Below are positions 1 to 5,204 of a DNA stretch of 5,204 bases, in pieces. Each line of letters begins with the position of its first letter. The stretch's first letter is position 1. Under the pieces are notes generated by a model that worked only from the letters and a program-made list of their open reading frames with translations, had not been told where the DNA came from and ran no database searches. The DNA is from Anaerolineales bacterium (GTDB taxonomy: Bacteria; Chloroflexota; Anaerolineae; Anaerolineales; JABWBV01): contig JALUWE010000592.1 in the NCBI GenBank assembly GCA_027019845.1, positions 1 to 5,204 of the forward strand, given 5' to 3'. A program made the position numbers and the translations under genes.

Positions 1-179
<179 letters not shown>

Positions 180-181
<2 letters not shown>

Positions 182-215
182 ATAACACCCAAGTAGTTTG
201 TTTGGTGTGTTATAT
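180..215 (+). other. Inverted repeat at the 23S 3' end / start of the 23S-5S spacer
   Basis: ATATAACAC at 180-188 is perfectly complementary to GTGTTATAT at 207-215, a 9-bp stem around an 18-nt loop. It begins at the very end of mature 23S rRNA. By analogy with other rRNA operons, such a stem probably marks a processing site for the 23S 3' end. The rest of the spacer (216-318) holds no tRNA gene, only a small hairpin at 243-256 (TAGCG-TTAT-CGCTA) and a 4-bp one at 291-303. The stem is seen directly; the processing role is inferred. Confidence 0.6.
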
Positions 216-318
216 CGAAGCTGGTTGATACAATTCATACCCTAGCGTTATCGCTATCAGAACTGAACTTTTCGAATTGGCGGCTCGCGTGTGCTGAGTG
301 CACGGGCTGCAAACGGTT

Positions 319-437
319 TTCCTGGCGGCAATAGCGAAGTGGTACCACCCGATCCCATCCCGACCTCGGAAGTGAAACACTTTAGCGCCGATGATAGTGT
401 GGGGCTTCCCCATGTGAAAGTAGGTCACCGCCAGGTT
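319..437 (+). rRNA. rrf: 5S ribosomal RNA
   Basis: This is the small rRNA of the 50S central protuberance. Helix I is clear: CCTGGCGG at 321-328 pairs with CCGCCAGG at 428-435. Between them lie the diagnostic 5S segments CCCATCCCGACCTCGGAAGT, GAAAC, TAGCGCCGATGATAGTGTGG and the final AGTAGGTCACCGCC. The length of about 117-119 nt is normal. Ends are placed by adding the one or two unpaired bases usual in this family, so they may be off by 1-2 nt. The gene sits ~137 nt after 23S rRNA and directly before a strong terminator, so it is the last gene of the rRNA operon, with no trailing tRNA. Confidence 0.97.
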
Positions 438-449
438 TTATTTGAAAAA

Positions 450-480
450 CCCCGCAGATTGTCTGCGGGGTTTTTTTTTT
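450..480 (+). terminator. Rho-independent terminator of the rRNA operon
   Basis: CCCCGCAGA (450-458) pairs with TCTGCGGGG (462-470) in a perfect 9-bp GC-rich stem with a 3-nt loop, followed immediately by ten T residues (471-480). Five A residues at 445-449 precede the stem, so it also has a short U-run when read from the other strand and could work in both directions. It lies about 13 nt after the 5S 3' end and is the expected end of the rRNA transcript. Confidence 0.96.
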
Positions 481-665
481 GCATTGTTACTGGATTCCCC
501 CGTGCATCCCGATCTTCTGTTGGGGTGCGGGAGCCCGACTATCCGCTTTCAAGAGTCGGGATTAAGTGCTACCTTAATGGTCTCATTTCTCGCCTTTTCG
601 TTCGACCGAGGTTGCGCTGGCAGGCTTCGCTCGTGCGTTTGGCGACAGACTCAACTCCTCTTGGT
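481..665 (+). promoter_or_regulatory. Leader region with three consecutive inverted repeats; no gene seen
   Basis: This 185-nt gap separates the rRNA terminator from the next gene and must contain its promoter, but I could not pick a convincing -35/-10 pair. It holds three adjacent potential stems: 499-531 (imperfect, ten pairs with a 2-nt bulge), 534-560 (CCCGACT/AGTCGGG, perfect 7 bp, 13-nt loop) and 561-578 (ATTAAG/CTTAAT, perfect 6 bp, 6-nt loop). No T-run follows them, so they are not ordinary terminators. The stretch 579-665 shows nothing recognisable, and no good Shine-Dalgarno sequence precedes the ATG at 666. The stems are seen; any regulatory role is inference. Confidence 0.4.
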
Positions 666-1730
666 ATGTCGAAAACAGCCGTAGATCCTCTCGTTTTGGC
701 CACGCTCGTACCCGTCAAGGCGCTGGGTATGGATCATTGTCGCGAGTTGGCGGAGCAGTCCGAGTTGTGCTCGGCCGCGGCGGGGAAGGTGCTGTTTCAG
801 GCCGGGAGCGCTGTCGACAAGATATATTACTTGCTCAGCGGGGACGTAGAGTTTCGGGTTGCCGGAAAGCCGGTTAGGCGCCTCAAGGGAGGCAGTCGAT
901 TGTCCAAGCTTCCACTTGAGCAGGGGCGAGTGCATCAGCACACTGTGATTGCGCTAAATGCAGTTAGTTACGTGGCCATAGATGCCGACACTTTGGACTT
1001 GATGCTGACCTGGGATCAGTCCGGTGGCTACGAGGTTCAGGAGCTAGACGAGGGCTCGTCGGAGGGTGACGAAAATGACTGGATGTCGAAACTGTTACAG
1101 GCCAAGGTGTTTCGCCGTATTCCGCCGGCCAATATCCAGTCTGTGTTCATGCGCATGGAAACTCATCATTTCCGTCGCGGAGAAGCGGTTATCCGGCAGG
1201 GAGAAGAAGGCGAGCATTTTTTCATCATTCGGGAAGGCCAGTGTCGGGTAACGCGGCGAACCCGAAAGAATCCCGACGGTATCCTGCTGGCCACCTTGAA
1301 GACCGGGGACCATTTTGGCGAAGAGGCACTGATCTCCGGCGGAAAGCGTAACGCGACGGTGACCATGGTCACCGATGGGGTGCTGATGAGCCTGTCCAAG
1401 ACCGACTTTCTGGAATTGCTGAATGATCCAATATTGAAATGGGTCAGCTATTCCGAGGCGAGTGCGCTGGTGGGCGAGGGGGCTATCTGGATCGATGTAC
1501 GCCTGCCGGTCGAATATCAGGCCGGCCACATTGCAAAGGCCGTCAACATACCGTTACCGCTGTTTCGCGCCAAGCTCGGAAAACTGGACCCCGCACGCCG
1601 TTACATTACCTATTGCGACTCCGGTAGGCGTAGTTCCATAGCCACCTACCTGTTATCCCAGGCCGGTATCGATGCCTATGTGTTGCAGGACTCTTTGAAC
1701 CAGGTGCCTGCGTCAGAGATGGTATCCTGA
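666..1730 (+). CDS. Tandem cyclic-nucleotide-binding and rhodanese domain protein
   Basis: A 354-residue soluble protein with no signal peptide or membrane segment. Residues ~35-115 form a first cNMP-binding-like beta-roll (GKVLFQAGS, YYLLSGDVEF), but its phosphate-binding cassette is not recognisable. Residues ~150-255 form a second, better domain with cassette FGEEALISGGKRNATV (217-232), keeping the FGE start and Arg228, the equivalent of the phosphate-contacting arginine. Residues ~262-342 are a rhodanese domain: IDVR (276-279), GHI (287-289) and active-site loop CDSGRRSS with Cys317, so sulfur transfer or a related thiol reaction is possible. There is no DNA-binding HTH, so it is not a CRP/FNR regulator; it may couple a ligand signal to rhodanese chemistry (inference). 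The start at 666 keeps the N-terminal LVPVKAL...CRELAEQ segment seen in relatives. It lacks a clear Shine-Dalgarno; Met22 (729, preceded by AAGG) is an alternative. The open frame extends upstream to 291 but there runs through the 5S gene and terminator, so that part is not coding. Confidence 0.9.
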   Translation: MSKTAVDPLVLATLVPVKALGMDHCRELAEQSELCSAAAGKVLFQAGSAVDKIYYLLSGDVEFRVAGKPVRRLKGGSRLSKLPLEQGRVHQHTVIALNAVSYVAIDADTLDLMLTWDQSGGYEVQELDEGSSEGDENDWMSKLLQAKVFRRIPPANIQSVFMRMETHHFRRGEAVIRQGEEGEHFFIIREGQCRVTRRTRKNPDGILLATLKTGDHFGEEALISGGKRNATVTMVTDGVLMSLSKTDFLELLNDPILKWVSYSEASALVGEGAIWIDVRLPVEYQAGHIAKAVNIPLPLFRAKLGKLDPARRYITYCDSGRRSSIATYLLSQAGIDAYVLQDSLNQVPASEMVS

Positions 1731-1753
1731 TCGGACGTGGTTCGAGCGTAGAC

Positions 1754-1774
1754 GGGGGCTCAATCCCCTGGAGG
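1754..1774 (+). promoter_or_regulatory. birA ribosome binding site abutted by a small GC hairpin
   Basis: GGAGG at 1770-1774 lies 6 nt before ATG 1781 and decides the birA start; the in-frame GTG at 1775 directly abuts it and so cannot use it. Just upstream, GGGG (1755-1758) can pair with CCCC (1765-1768) around a 6-nt loop, extended by a G-T pair at 1754/1769. The hairpin ends right where the Shine-Dalgarno begins and might tune ribosome access. It lacks a T-run and is too short to be called a terminator. Confidence 0.6.
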
Positions 1775-1780
1775 GTGACG

Positions 1781-2758
1781 ATGACCTTGCAACATTCCCT
1801 GCTGGCACTGCTGTCCGACGGGCAGTTCCACCCCGGCCCGGAGCTGGGGGAGAAGGCCGGGTGTTCGCGTTCGGCAGTGTGGAAGGCCATTCACTCGTTA
1901 CAGGCACAGGGAGTTGAGATATTCTCCGTACGGGGCAAGGGCTACCGACTTCCATCGCCGGTGGAACTGCTCGACGAGGCGCGCATACGTAGCGGGATGA
2001 GCGACACCTCCCGGCAGCGATTGCAGGGGCTGGACGTACTGTTGCAGGCGCCTTCCACCAATGCGGTCCTGCTGGAGCGGGTCAGGCATGGACATGCTCG
2101 CGTCGAGGCCTGTTTCGCGGAGTATCAGACCGCGGGCCGGGGGCGCCGTGGACGCACGTGGCAGTCACCGTTCGGTGGCAATATTTACTGTTCGTTGCTG
2201 TGGCCCTTTGCCACCGGCGCGTCCCGACTGGCCGGGCTCAGTCTTGCGACGGCGGTTGCCATCGGGCGGGCGCTGCGCGAGTGCGGCCTGGGCAGCTACA
2301 GCCTCAAGTGGCCCAATGACATTCTCGTCGATGGTCGCAAGCTGGCCGGTGTGCTGCTCGAAGTGGTGGGCGAGGCCTCCGGCCCATGTGCAGTGATCAT
2401 CGGGGTTGGCATCAATGTGCGTACCCCGGCATCCAGGATGGAAGGTGTGGATCAGCCGTGGGTTGATCTGGAAACGGCCAGCGGTAGCGCGGTCGATCGC
2501 AACCGCCTTGCCGGCCAGGTGCTCGGACACATGATCGACGCGCTGATGGCGTTCGAGCACAATGGCCTTACGCCATTCGTGGATGAATGGAATCGCCACG
2601 ACATGTTTCTTGGCCGCGAGGTGGAGTTGCTCGTGGGTAGCGACAGCATCATTGGAGTCGCACAGGGTATCGACCAGGCCGGCGCACTGATCCTGGCCCA
2701 TGATGGCGGGCGCGAACACTTCTTCAGTGGCGAGGCCAGCCTGCGGGCCGCGCGATGA
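1781..2758 (+). CDS. birA: Bifunctional biotin-protein ligase / biotin operon repressor
   Basis: A 325-residue cytoplasmic enzyme, close to the E. coli BirA length of 321. It makes biotinyl-5'-AMP from biotin and ATP and transfers biotin to the carrier protein of acetyl-CoA carboxylase. Residues ~3-58 form a winged helix with an HTH (ELGEKAGCSRSAVWKAIHSL, 21-40) and wing (RGKGYRL), so it is probably a class II ligase that also represses biotin genes. The catalytic domain has the biotinyl-AMP loop GRGRRGRTW (119-127), KWPND (176-180), KLAGVLLE (187-194) and GVGIN (208-212), all intact. Residues ~275-322 fit the C-terminal SH3-like domain (FLGREVELL, GVAQGID). It starts 50 nt after the rhodanese-fusion gene and overlaps coaX by 4 nt (ATGA). 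No BirA operator-like palindrome was seen nearby, so its target genes lie elsewhere. The start is ATG 1781, chosen for its Shine-Dalgarno. Confidence 0.97.
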   Translation: MTLQHSLLALLSDGQFHPGPELGEKAGCSRSAVWKAIHSLQAQGVEIFSVRGKGYRLPSPVELLDEARIRSGMSDTSRQRLQGLDVLLQAPSTNAVLLERVRHGHARVEACFAEYQTAGRGRRGRTWQSPFGGNIYCSLLWPFATGASRLAGLSLATAVAIGRALRECGLGSYSLKWPNDILVDGRKLAGVLLEVVGEASGPCAVIIGVGINVRTPASRMEGVDQPWVDLETASGSAVDRNRLAGQVLGHMIDALMAFEHNGLTPFVDEWNRHDMFLGREVELLVGSDSIIGVAQGIDQAGALILAHDGGREHFFSGEASLRAAR

Positions 2759-3585
2759 TCACCCTGCTGGTGGATGCCGGCAACAGCCGGATCAAGTGGG
2801 CCCGGCTTTGTGATGGCGAACTGTCACCGGCACAGGCGGCCCCGTACCCTGCGCCTGAGGGTCGCGAAACCCTGCCGCCGGCCTGTCTGCATTCATGGCG
2901 ACAATTGCCATCGGCAATACGGGTCATCGCGTGCAACGTGGCCGGCGAGTCGGTGCAATCCGCGCTCCTCGCGTGGATCAAGGAACATGGCCCGGGGACG
3001 ATAGAGTTCGTGGTTGCCAGCGCCAGCGCCCTTGGCGTTCACAATGCCTACGGACAGCCCGAGACCCTGGGGGCCGACCGCTGGGCCGCCCTGATCGCCG
3101 CCCGCCATCTGCTGCGCGGGCCGGCATGCGTACTGGATTTTGGCACCGCGATCACCATCGATGTACTGGACGGGAAGGGCAGGCATCTTGGAGGTGTCAT
3201 CGGCCCCGGCATCAGGCTGATGCAACACAGCCTCAGTACCAGCACCAGCGGCATCGGCAGCGCGGCAGACCCTCGCGCGCGGGCCAGCGGCGCCGACTGG
3301 CTGGGGGCAGGCACCGGGGCCTGTGTCCACGGGGGAACCCTGCTGGCCGCGACGGGCCTGGCCGACCATGCACTGAGACGTGCGCAACGCCTGTTTGACG
3401 AACCATTGCAGTGCGTGTTCACCGGCGGCGGTGCCGGCGTGGTGCTGGCACAATTGCAGGACGATCTTCCCGTCGGCCTGAGCTGCCATCACGAACCCGA
3501 CTGGGTACTGAAGGGGCTTCGAGTCATCGCCGAAGAGGCGCAGCGCAGCCTGGCAACCCGTTCAACAATGGAAGCCCAACAATGA
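2755..3585 (+). CDS. coaX: Type III pantothenate kinase
   Basis: This enzyme phosphorylates pantothenate with ATP, the first step of coenzyme A synthesis. It belongs to the ASKHA fold and replaces the CoaA enzyme of E. coli. The 276 residues are slightly above the usual ~250. The N-terminal phosphate loop is DAGNSRIKW (7-15), the pantothenate/catalytic segment YGQPETLGADRW (99-110) contains Asp108 as likely general base, the second phosphate motif is DFGTAITID (128-136), and GGVIGPGI (146-153) and TGGG (223-226) follow, so all active-site motifs are intact. The start codon overlaps the birA stop as ATGA and has no strong Shine-Dalgarno of its own, which points to translational coupling. The birA-coaX pair is common in gammaproteobacteria and beta-proteobacteria, where the same family includes the Bordetella protein once called Baf. 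Ala/Pro/Gly-rich codons in this gene make long spurious open frames in other phases, none of which looks real. Confidence 0.97.
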   Translation: MITLLVDAGNSRIKWARLCDGELSPAQAAPYPAPEGRETLPPACLHSWRQLPSAIRVIACNVAGESVQSALLAWIKEHGPGTIEFVVASASALGVHNAYGQPETLGADRWAALIAARHLLRGPACVLDFGTAITIDVLDGKGRHLGGVIGPGIRLMQHSLSTSTSGIGSAADPRARASGADWLGAGTGACVHGGTLLAATGLADHALRRAQRLFDEPLQCVFTGGGAGVVLAQLQDDLPVGLSCHHEPDWVLKGLRVIAEEAQRSLATRSTMEAQQ

Positions 3586-4349
3586 GATTGCTGTTCGCGT
3601 TCTTCCTGCTGCTCAACGTGGTTTATTTCTACTGGCAGTCACAGGGCGGCGCCGGGCGCGGCGAGCCGCAGGTGCTGGTGCCACTCACGTTGCCTTCGGG
3701 GGTCGCGCCGCTAACCCTGTTGCGTGAGCGCGGCCTGGACCGGAGTGCCGCGACTCCCGCAGCGTCCGCCGCCCGTCCGACGGTATCCGCTGCAGCCCCG
3801 GCCCCCGCGAAGTCCGCGCCTGCCGCCGAACCGGTCACGGTGCGGAAACCCGCGCCGCCATCGACGGTTAACGAACAAGCAGCGCTGGCCTGTTTCACCA
3901 TTGGCCCATTCGCCAAGGCCGGCACCGCCGAACAGGCCCGCAAGCGGATCGCCGCGTTGGACGCCGGGGTGGAGCAACGGGAAGTCTCCCGTCGCGTACC
4001 GAGGGGCTACTGGGTCTACCTGCCGGCGCTGAAGAGTTACTCCGCGGCGAAGAAAAAGGTCGAGGAAATGCAGGCGATGGGCCTGGGTGACCTGTTTATT
4101 ATGGGCAAGGGCAGCCGCAAGAATGCGATATCACTGGGCCTGTTCAAGAGCAAGCGAGCCGCCAGTACCCGCTTCGAACAGGTGAAGGCCAAGGGACTGA
4201 AGGCCGTGATGGAAACCCAGTACCGGGTTACCAAGCAGCGCTGGCTGGACGTGACCTTACCCGAGGATCGTACCGGCGCGATAGCCAGCCTGGCCGAACT
4301 CACCGAGGATTACTCCGGGGTCAACCTGTCGCAGCGCAGCTGCAAGTGA
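3582..4349 (+). CDS. Membrane-anchored SPOR-domain protein
   Basis: A 255-residue protein, probably anchored in the inner membrane with its bulk in the periplasm. Residues 2-18 are a hydrophobic segment (LLFAFFLLLNVVYFYW) just after the N-terminus; residues ~55-95 are a flexible Ala/Pro-rich linker; residues ~102-175 form a SPOR-type fold (CFTIGPF, then AEQARKRIAAL, YWVYLPAL, SAAKKKVEEMQAMG and DLFIM). SPOR domains bind peptidoglycan stripped of stem peptides, often at the division septum. A second SPOR-like start (ISLGLFKSKRAASTRFEQV, 183-201) follows, with strands to ~226, suggesting a partial duplication. The ATG at 3582 overlaps the coaX stop (ATGA), and GGAAG at 3570-3574 gives a 7-nt spacing. 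An upstream in-frame extension back to 3411 lies within coaX and is rejected. SPOR proteins follow coaX in many Pseudomonas-like genomes; their exact role there is not known to me. Confidence 0.88.
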   Translation: MRLLFAFFLLLNVVYFYWQSQGGAGRGEPQVLVPLTLPSGVAPLTLLRERGLDRSAATPAASAARPTVSAAAPAPAKSAPAAEPVTVRKPAPPSTVNEQAALACFTIGPFAKAGTAEQARKRIAALDAGVEQREVSRRVPRGYWVYLPALKSYSAAKKKVEEMQAMGLGDLFIMGKGSRKNAISLGLFKSKRAASTRFEQVKAKGLKAVMETQYRVTKQRWLDVTLPEDRTGAIASLAELTEDYSGVNLSQRSCK

Positions 4350-4353
4350 TGAA

Positions 4354-4382
4354 TTGCGCATCGTCGTGCCAATCCATACAAT
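4354..4382 (+). promoter_or_regulatory. Sigma-70 promoter for tRNA-Thr with stringent-type discriminator
   Basis: TTGCGC (4354-4359) and TACAAT (4377-4382) are separated by an optimal 17 nt and match the -35 and -10 consensus in four and five of six positions. Immediately after comes ACGCCCC (4383-4389), a GC-rich discriminator like those of E. coli tRNA and rRNA promoters that are shut down by ppGpp. Transcription would begin near 4389-4391, about 40 nt before the mature tRNA. The promoter starts only 4 nt after the stop of the SPOR gene. Confidence 0.75.
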
Positions 4383-4430
4383 ACGCCCCTCAACAAGTAT
4401 CGATCCGGGCAGCATCTCTGCGGGGTCAAC

Positions 4431-4506
4431 GCCGACGTAGCACAATTGGTAGTGCAACGCACTTGTAATGCGTAGGTTCGCGGTTCGAGTCCGTGCGTCG
4501 GCACCA
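4431..4506 (+). tRNA. tRNA-Thr(TGT)
   Basis: A complete 76-nt cloverleaf with encoded CCA. Acceptor stem GCCGACG (4431-4437) pairs with CGTCGGC (4496-4502), discriminator A4503, then CCA 4504-4506. The D stem is GCAC/GTGC (4440-4443/4452-4455). The anticodon stem ACGCA/TGCGT (4457-4461/4469-4473) encloses loop CTTGTAA, with anticodon TGT at 4464-4466 reading ACA and ACG codons. The T arm is 4479-4495 with loop TTCGAGT. The sequence resembles E. coli tRNA-Thr(UGU), encoded by thrU at the head of the thrU-tyrU-glyT-thrT-tufB cluster. Here no further tRNA gene follows within the window. Confidence 0.98.
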
Positions 4507-4527
4507 ATTTTTCTGAACATCGGGTTC

Positions 4528-4548
4528 AGCCGCCGTTAACCGGCTTTT
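4528..4548 (+). terminator. Possible weak terminator after tRNA-Thr
   Basis: AGCCG (4528-4532) pairs with CGGCT (4541-4545) around an 8-nt loop and is followed by TTT (an alternative is GCCG/CGGC at 4532-4535/4541-4544 with TTTT after). Just before it, CTGAAC (4513-4518) and GTTCAG (4524-4529) form another 6-bp hairpin that would compete. The stems and the T-run are short, so this is only a tentative end point for the tRNA transcript. Five T residues at 4508-4512 directly after the tRNA could also contribute. Confidence 0.4.
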
Positions 4549-4559
4549 CGAGATTCGCC

Positions 4560-4629
4560 CCGTTTCCCATCGTTGAAACGGTCGAGTCCCAGTTGTTGGC
4601 AACGTCTGGCGCTTCCCGGCGTTTTCTCT
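4560..4629 (+). repeat. Two inverted repeats between tRNA-Thr and the Sel1 gene
   Basis: CCGTTTC (4560-4566) and GAAACGG (4575-4581) form a perfect 7-bp stem with an 8-nt loop. AACGTC (4601-4606) pairs with GGCGTT (4618-4623), with two further G-C pairs inside (4608-4609/4615-4616), and is followed by a T-rich tail TTCTCTTT (4624-4631), giving it a terminator-like look. One of them may be the true end of the tRNA transcript, or they may belong to the 5' region of the next gene. The stretch 4632-4717 shows no promoter I would defend. Confidence 0.35.
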
Positions 4630-4717
4630 TTGTTGGATACTCGACACGAAACGACTTTCCCTGGCCTGCCAGCAGGAATGGAATCACCATCGGCCAGGAA
4701 TGGGTAAGGGACTACGA

Positions 4718-5204
4718 ATGAAGCTGAGAGCAGCGTTACTGGTATTGACCATCGGCACGGGCGGCTCGTCACCGCTGATGGCGGGCCTGGACGACGGAAC
4801 CCGCGCGATGCGAGATGGCCGGTACAATGAGGCCTTCCGTCAATGGAAACCACTGGCGGAGCGGGGCAACGTCGATGCCCAGGCGTCCATCGCGGTGATG
4901 TACCATGCGGGCCGCGGTGCACCCCGGGACTTCCGGCAGGCCGTCGAGTGGTACCGCAAGGCCGCACACCAGGGTAACGTGGCTGCGCAGGCCAACCTGG
5001 CACTGATGTATTCCCGCGGGCTCGGTGTCGCGGCGGATATGGTGATGGCCTACGTCTGGTACGAACTGGCGGCAACCGGTGGACAGGCCCGCCATCGTGA
5101 CGTCGCCAAGCAGCTCGCCGGCCAGTTGAGCCCCGGTCAACTGCAAAAGGCCAGGCGCCTGGCCGCGCAATACCGGGAGAAATATGTACCATCGCATCGA
5201 CGTG
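4718..5204 (+). CDS. Secreted Sel1-repeat (TPR-like) protein, 3' end missing
   Basis: The frame is open to the window edge: 162 codons are present and no stop is reached. Residues 1-22 look like a signal peptide (MKLRAALLVL, then a weak Gly/Ser stretch and PLMA before GLDDG), so export to the periplasm is likely. Residues ~25-49 form a TPR-like helix pair (AMRDGRYNEAFRQW). Two Sel1 repeats follow at ~50-85 (QASIAVMYHAGRG, AVEWYRKAAHQ) and ~86-121 (QANLALMYSRGLG, AYVWYELAAT). The basic helical tail LSPGQLQKARRLAAQYREKY (138-157) is typical of the end of such proteins, so the missing part may be short. Sel1 proteins serve as protein-binding scaffolds; no partner can be named. TAAGGG at 4705-4710, 7 nt before ATG 4718, supports this start; an in-frame ATG at 4700 would add six residues with poorer Shine-Dalgarno spacing. 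Confidence 0.87.
   Translation, partial: MKLRAALLVLTIGTGGSSPLMAGLDDGTRAMRDGRYNEAFRQWKPLAERGNVDAQASIAVMYHAGRGAPRDFRQAVEWYRKAAHQGNVAAQANLALMYSRGLGVAADMVMAYVWYELAATGGQARHRDVAKQLAGQLSPGQLQKARRLAAQYREKYVPSHRR

Noticed and set aside
547..575. Candidate promoter TTTCAA-17-TACCTT ahead of the cNMP/rhodanese gene
   Set aside because: Both boxes match consensus poorly and overlap the inverted repeats; too weak to list.
291..665. In-frame upstream extension of the cNMP/rhodanese gene
   Set aside because: It reads through 5S rRNA and the terminator; homology to the family begins only after Met at 666.
481..665. Known riboswitch in the leader
   Set aside because: I recognised no conserved aptamer core of a known class; only simple stems are visible.
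1775..1780. GTG start two codons upstream for birA
   Set aside because: It touches the Shine-Dalgarno GGAGG with no spacer, whereas ATG 1781 has 6 nt.
1731..1780. BirA operator (biotin box) near birA
   Set aside because: No TTGTAAACC-spaced palindrome is present, so autoregulation through a classical operator is not supported.
2893..3492. Long minus-strand and alternate-phase open frames in coaX (199 aa and similar)
   Set aside because: They arise from GC-rich codon use opposite a clear kinase gene with intact motifs; no recognisable domain.
4257..4520. Minus-strand open frames across the tRNA (also 4310-4507 and 4426-4647)
   Set aside because: They are antisense translations of the tRNA gene, a well-known source of false hypothetical proteins, and show no protein features.
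4536..5192. 218-residue minus-strand open frame at the right edge (and 4769-5197)
   Set aside because: It lies opposite the Sel1 gene, is rich in Arg/Pro/Gly as expected of a shadow frame, and has no motif; the plus strand shows two clear Sel1 repeats.

Overview
This window comes from a fairly GC-rich gammaproteobacterium. The 23S rRNA 3' end and 5S rRNA read as gammaproteobacterial, and a birA-coaX-SPOR gene order next to translation-apparatus tRNA genes is typical of Pseudomonas-like relatives. I cannot name the genus from the sequence alone. Nothing looks mobile: I see no insertion sequence, phage gene, CRISPR array or attachment site, and this is mostly core chromosome.

Positions 1-480 are the 3' end of an rRNA operon on the + strand: the last ~181 nt of 23S rRNA, a ~137-nt spacer with a strong processing-type stem, 5S rRNA, and a textbook intrinsic terminator ending in ten T residues. 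Positions 481-665 hold no gene but pack three consecutive inverted repeats (499-578) ahead of the next gene.

Positions 666-1730 encode a three-domain regulator-like protein: two cyclic-nucleotide-binding folds (the first degenerate) followed by a rhodanese domain with its catalytic cysteine intact. After a 50-nt gap comes a tight operon, birA (biotin-protein ligase/repressor, 1781-2758), coaX (type III pantothenate kinase, 2755-3585) and a membrane-anchored SPOR-domain protein (3582-4349). Each junction is a 4-nt ATGA overlap, so the three are probably translationally coupled. BirA attaches biotin to acetyl-CoA carboxylase and CoaX starts coenzyme A synthesis, so the first two genes both feed acyl-CoA metabolism. 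The SPOR protein should act at peptidoglycan.

Positions 4354-4506 carry a lone tRNA-Thr(TGT) gene with its own sigma-70 promoter, whose GC-rich discriminator is of the stringent-control type. The region 4507-4717 contains short inverted repeats that may end the tRNA transcript. From 4718 a secreted Sel1-repeat protein begins and runs off the right edge of the window.

I found no clearly new biological system. The items most worth a second look are the cNMP/rhodanese fusion with its structured leader, the isolated tRNA-Thr with its stringent promoter, and the partly duplicated SPOR domain.
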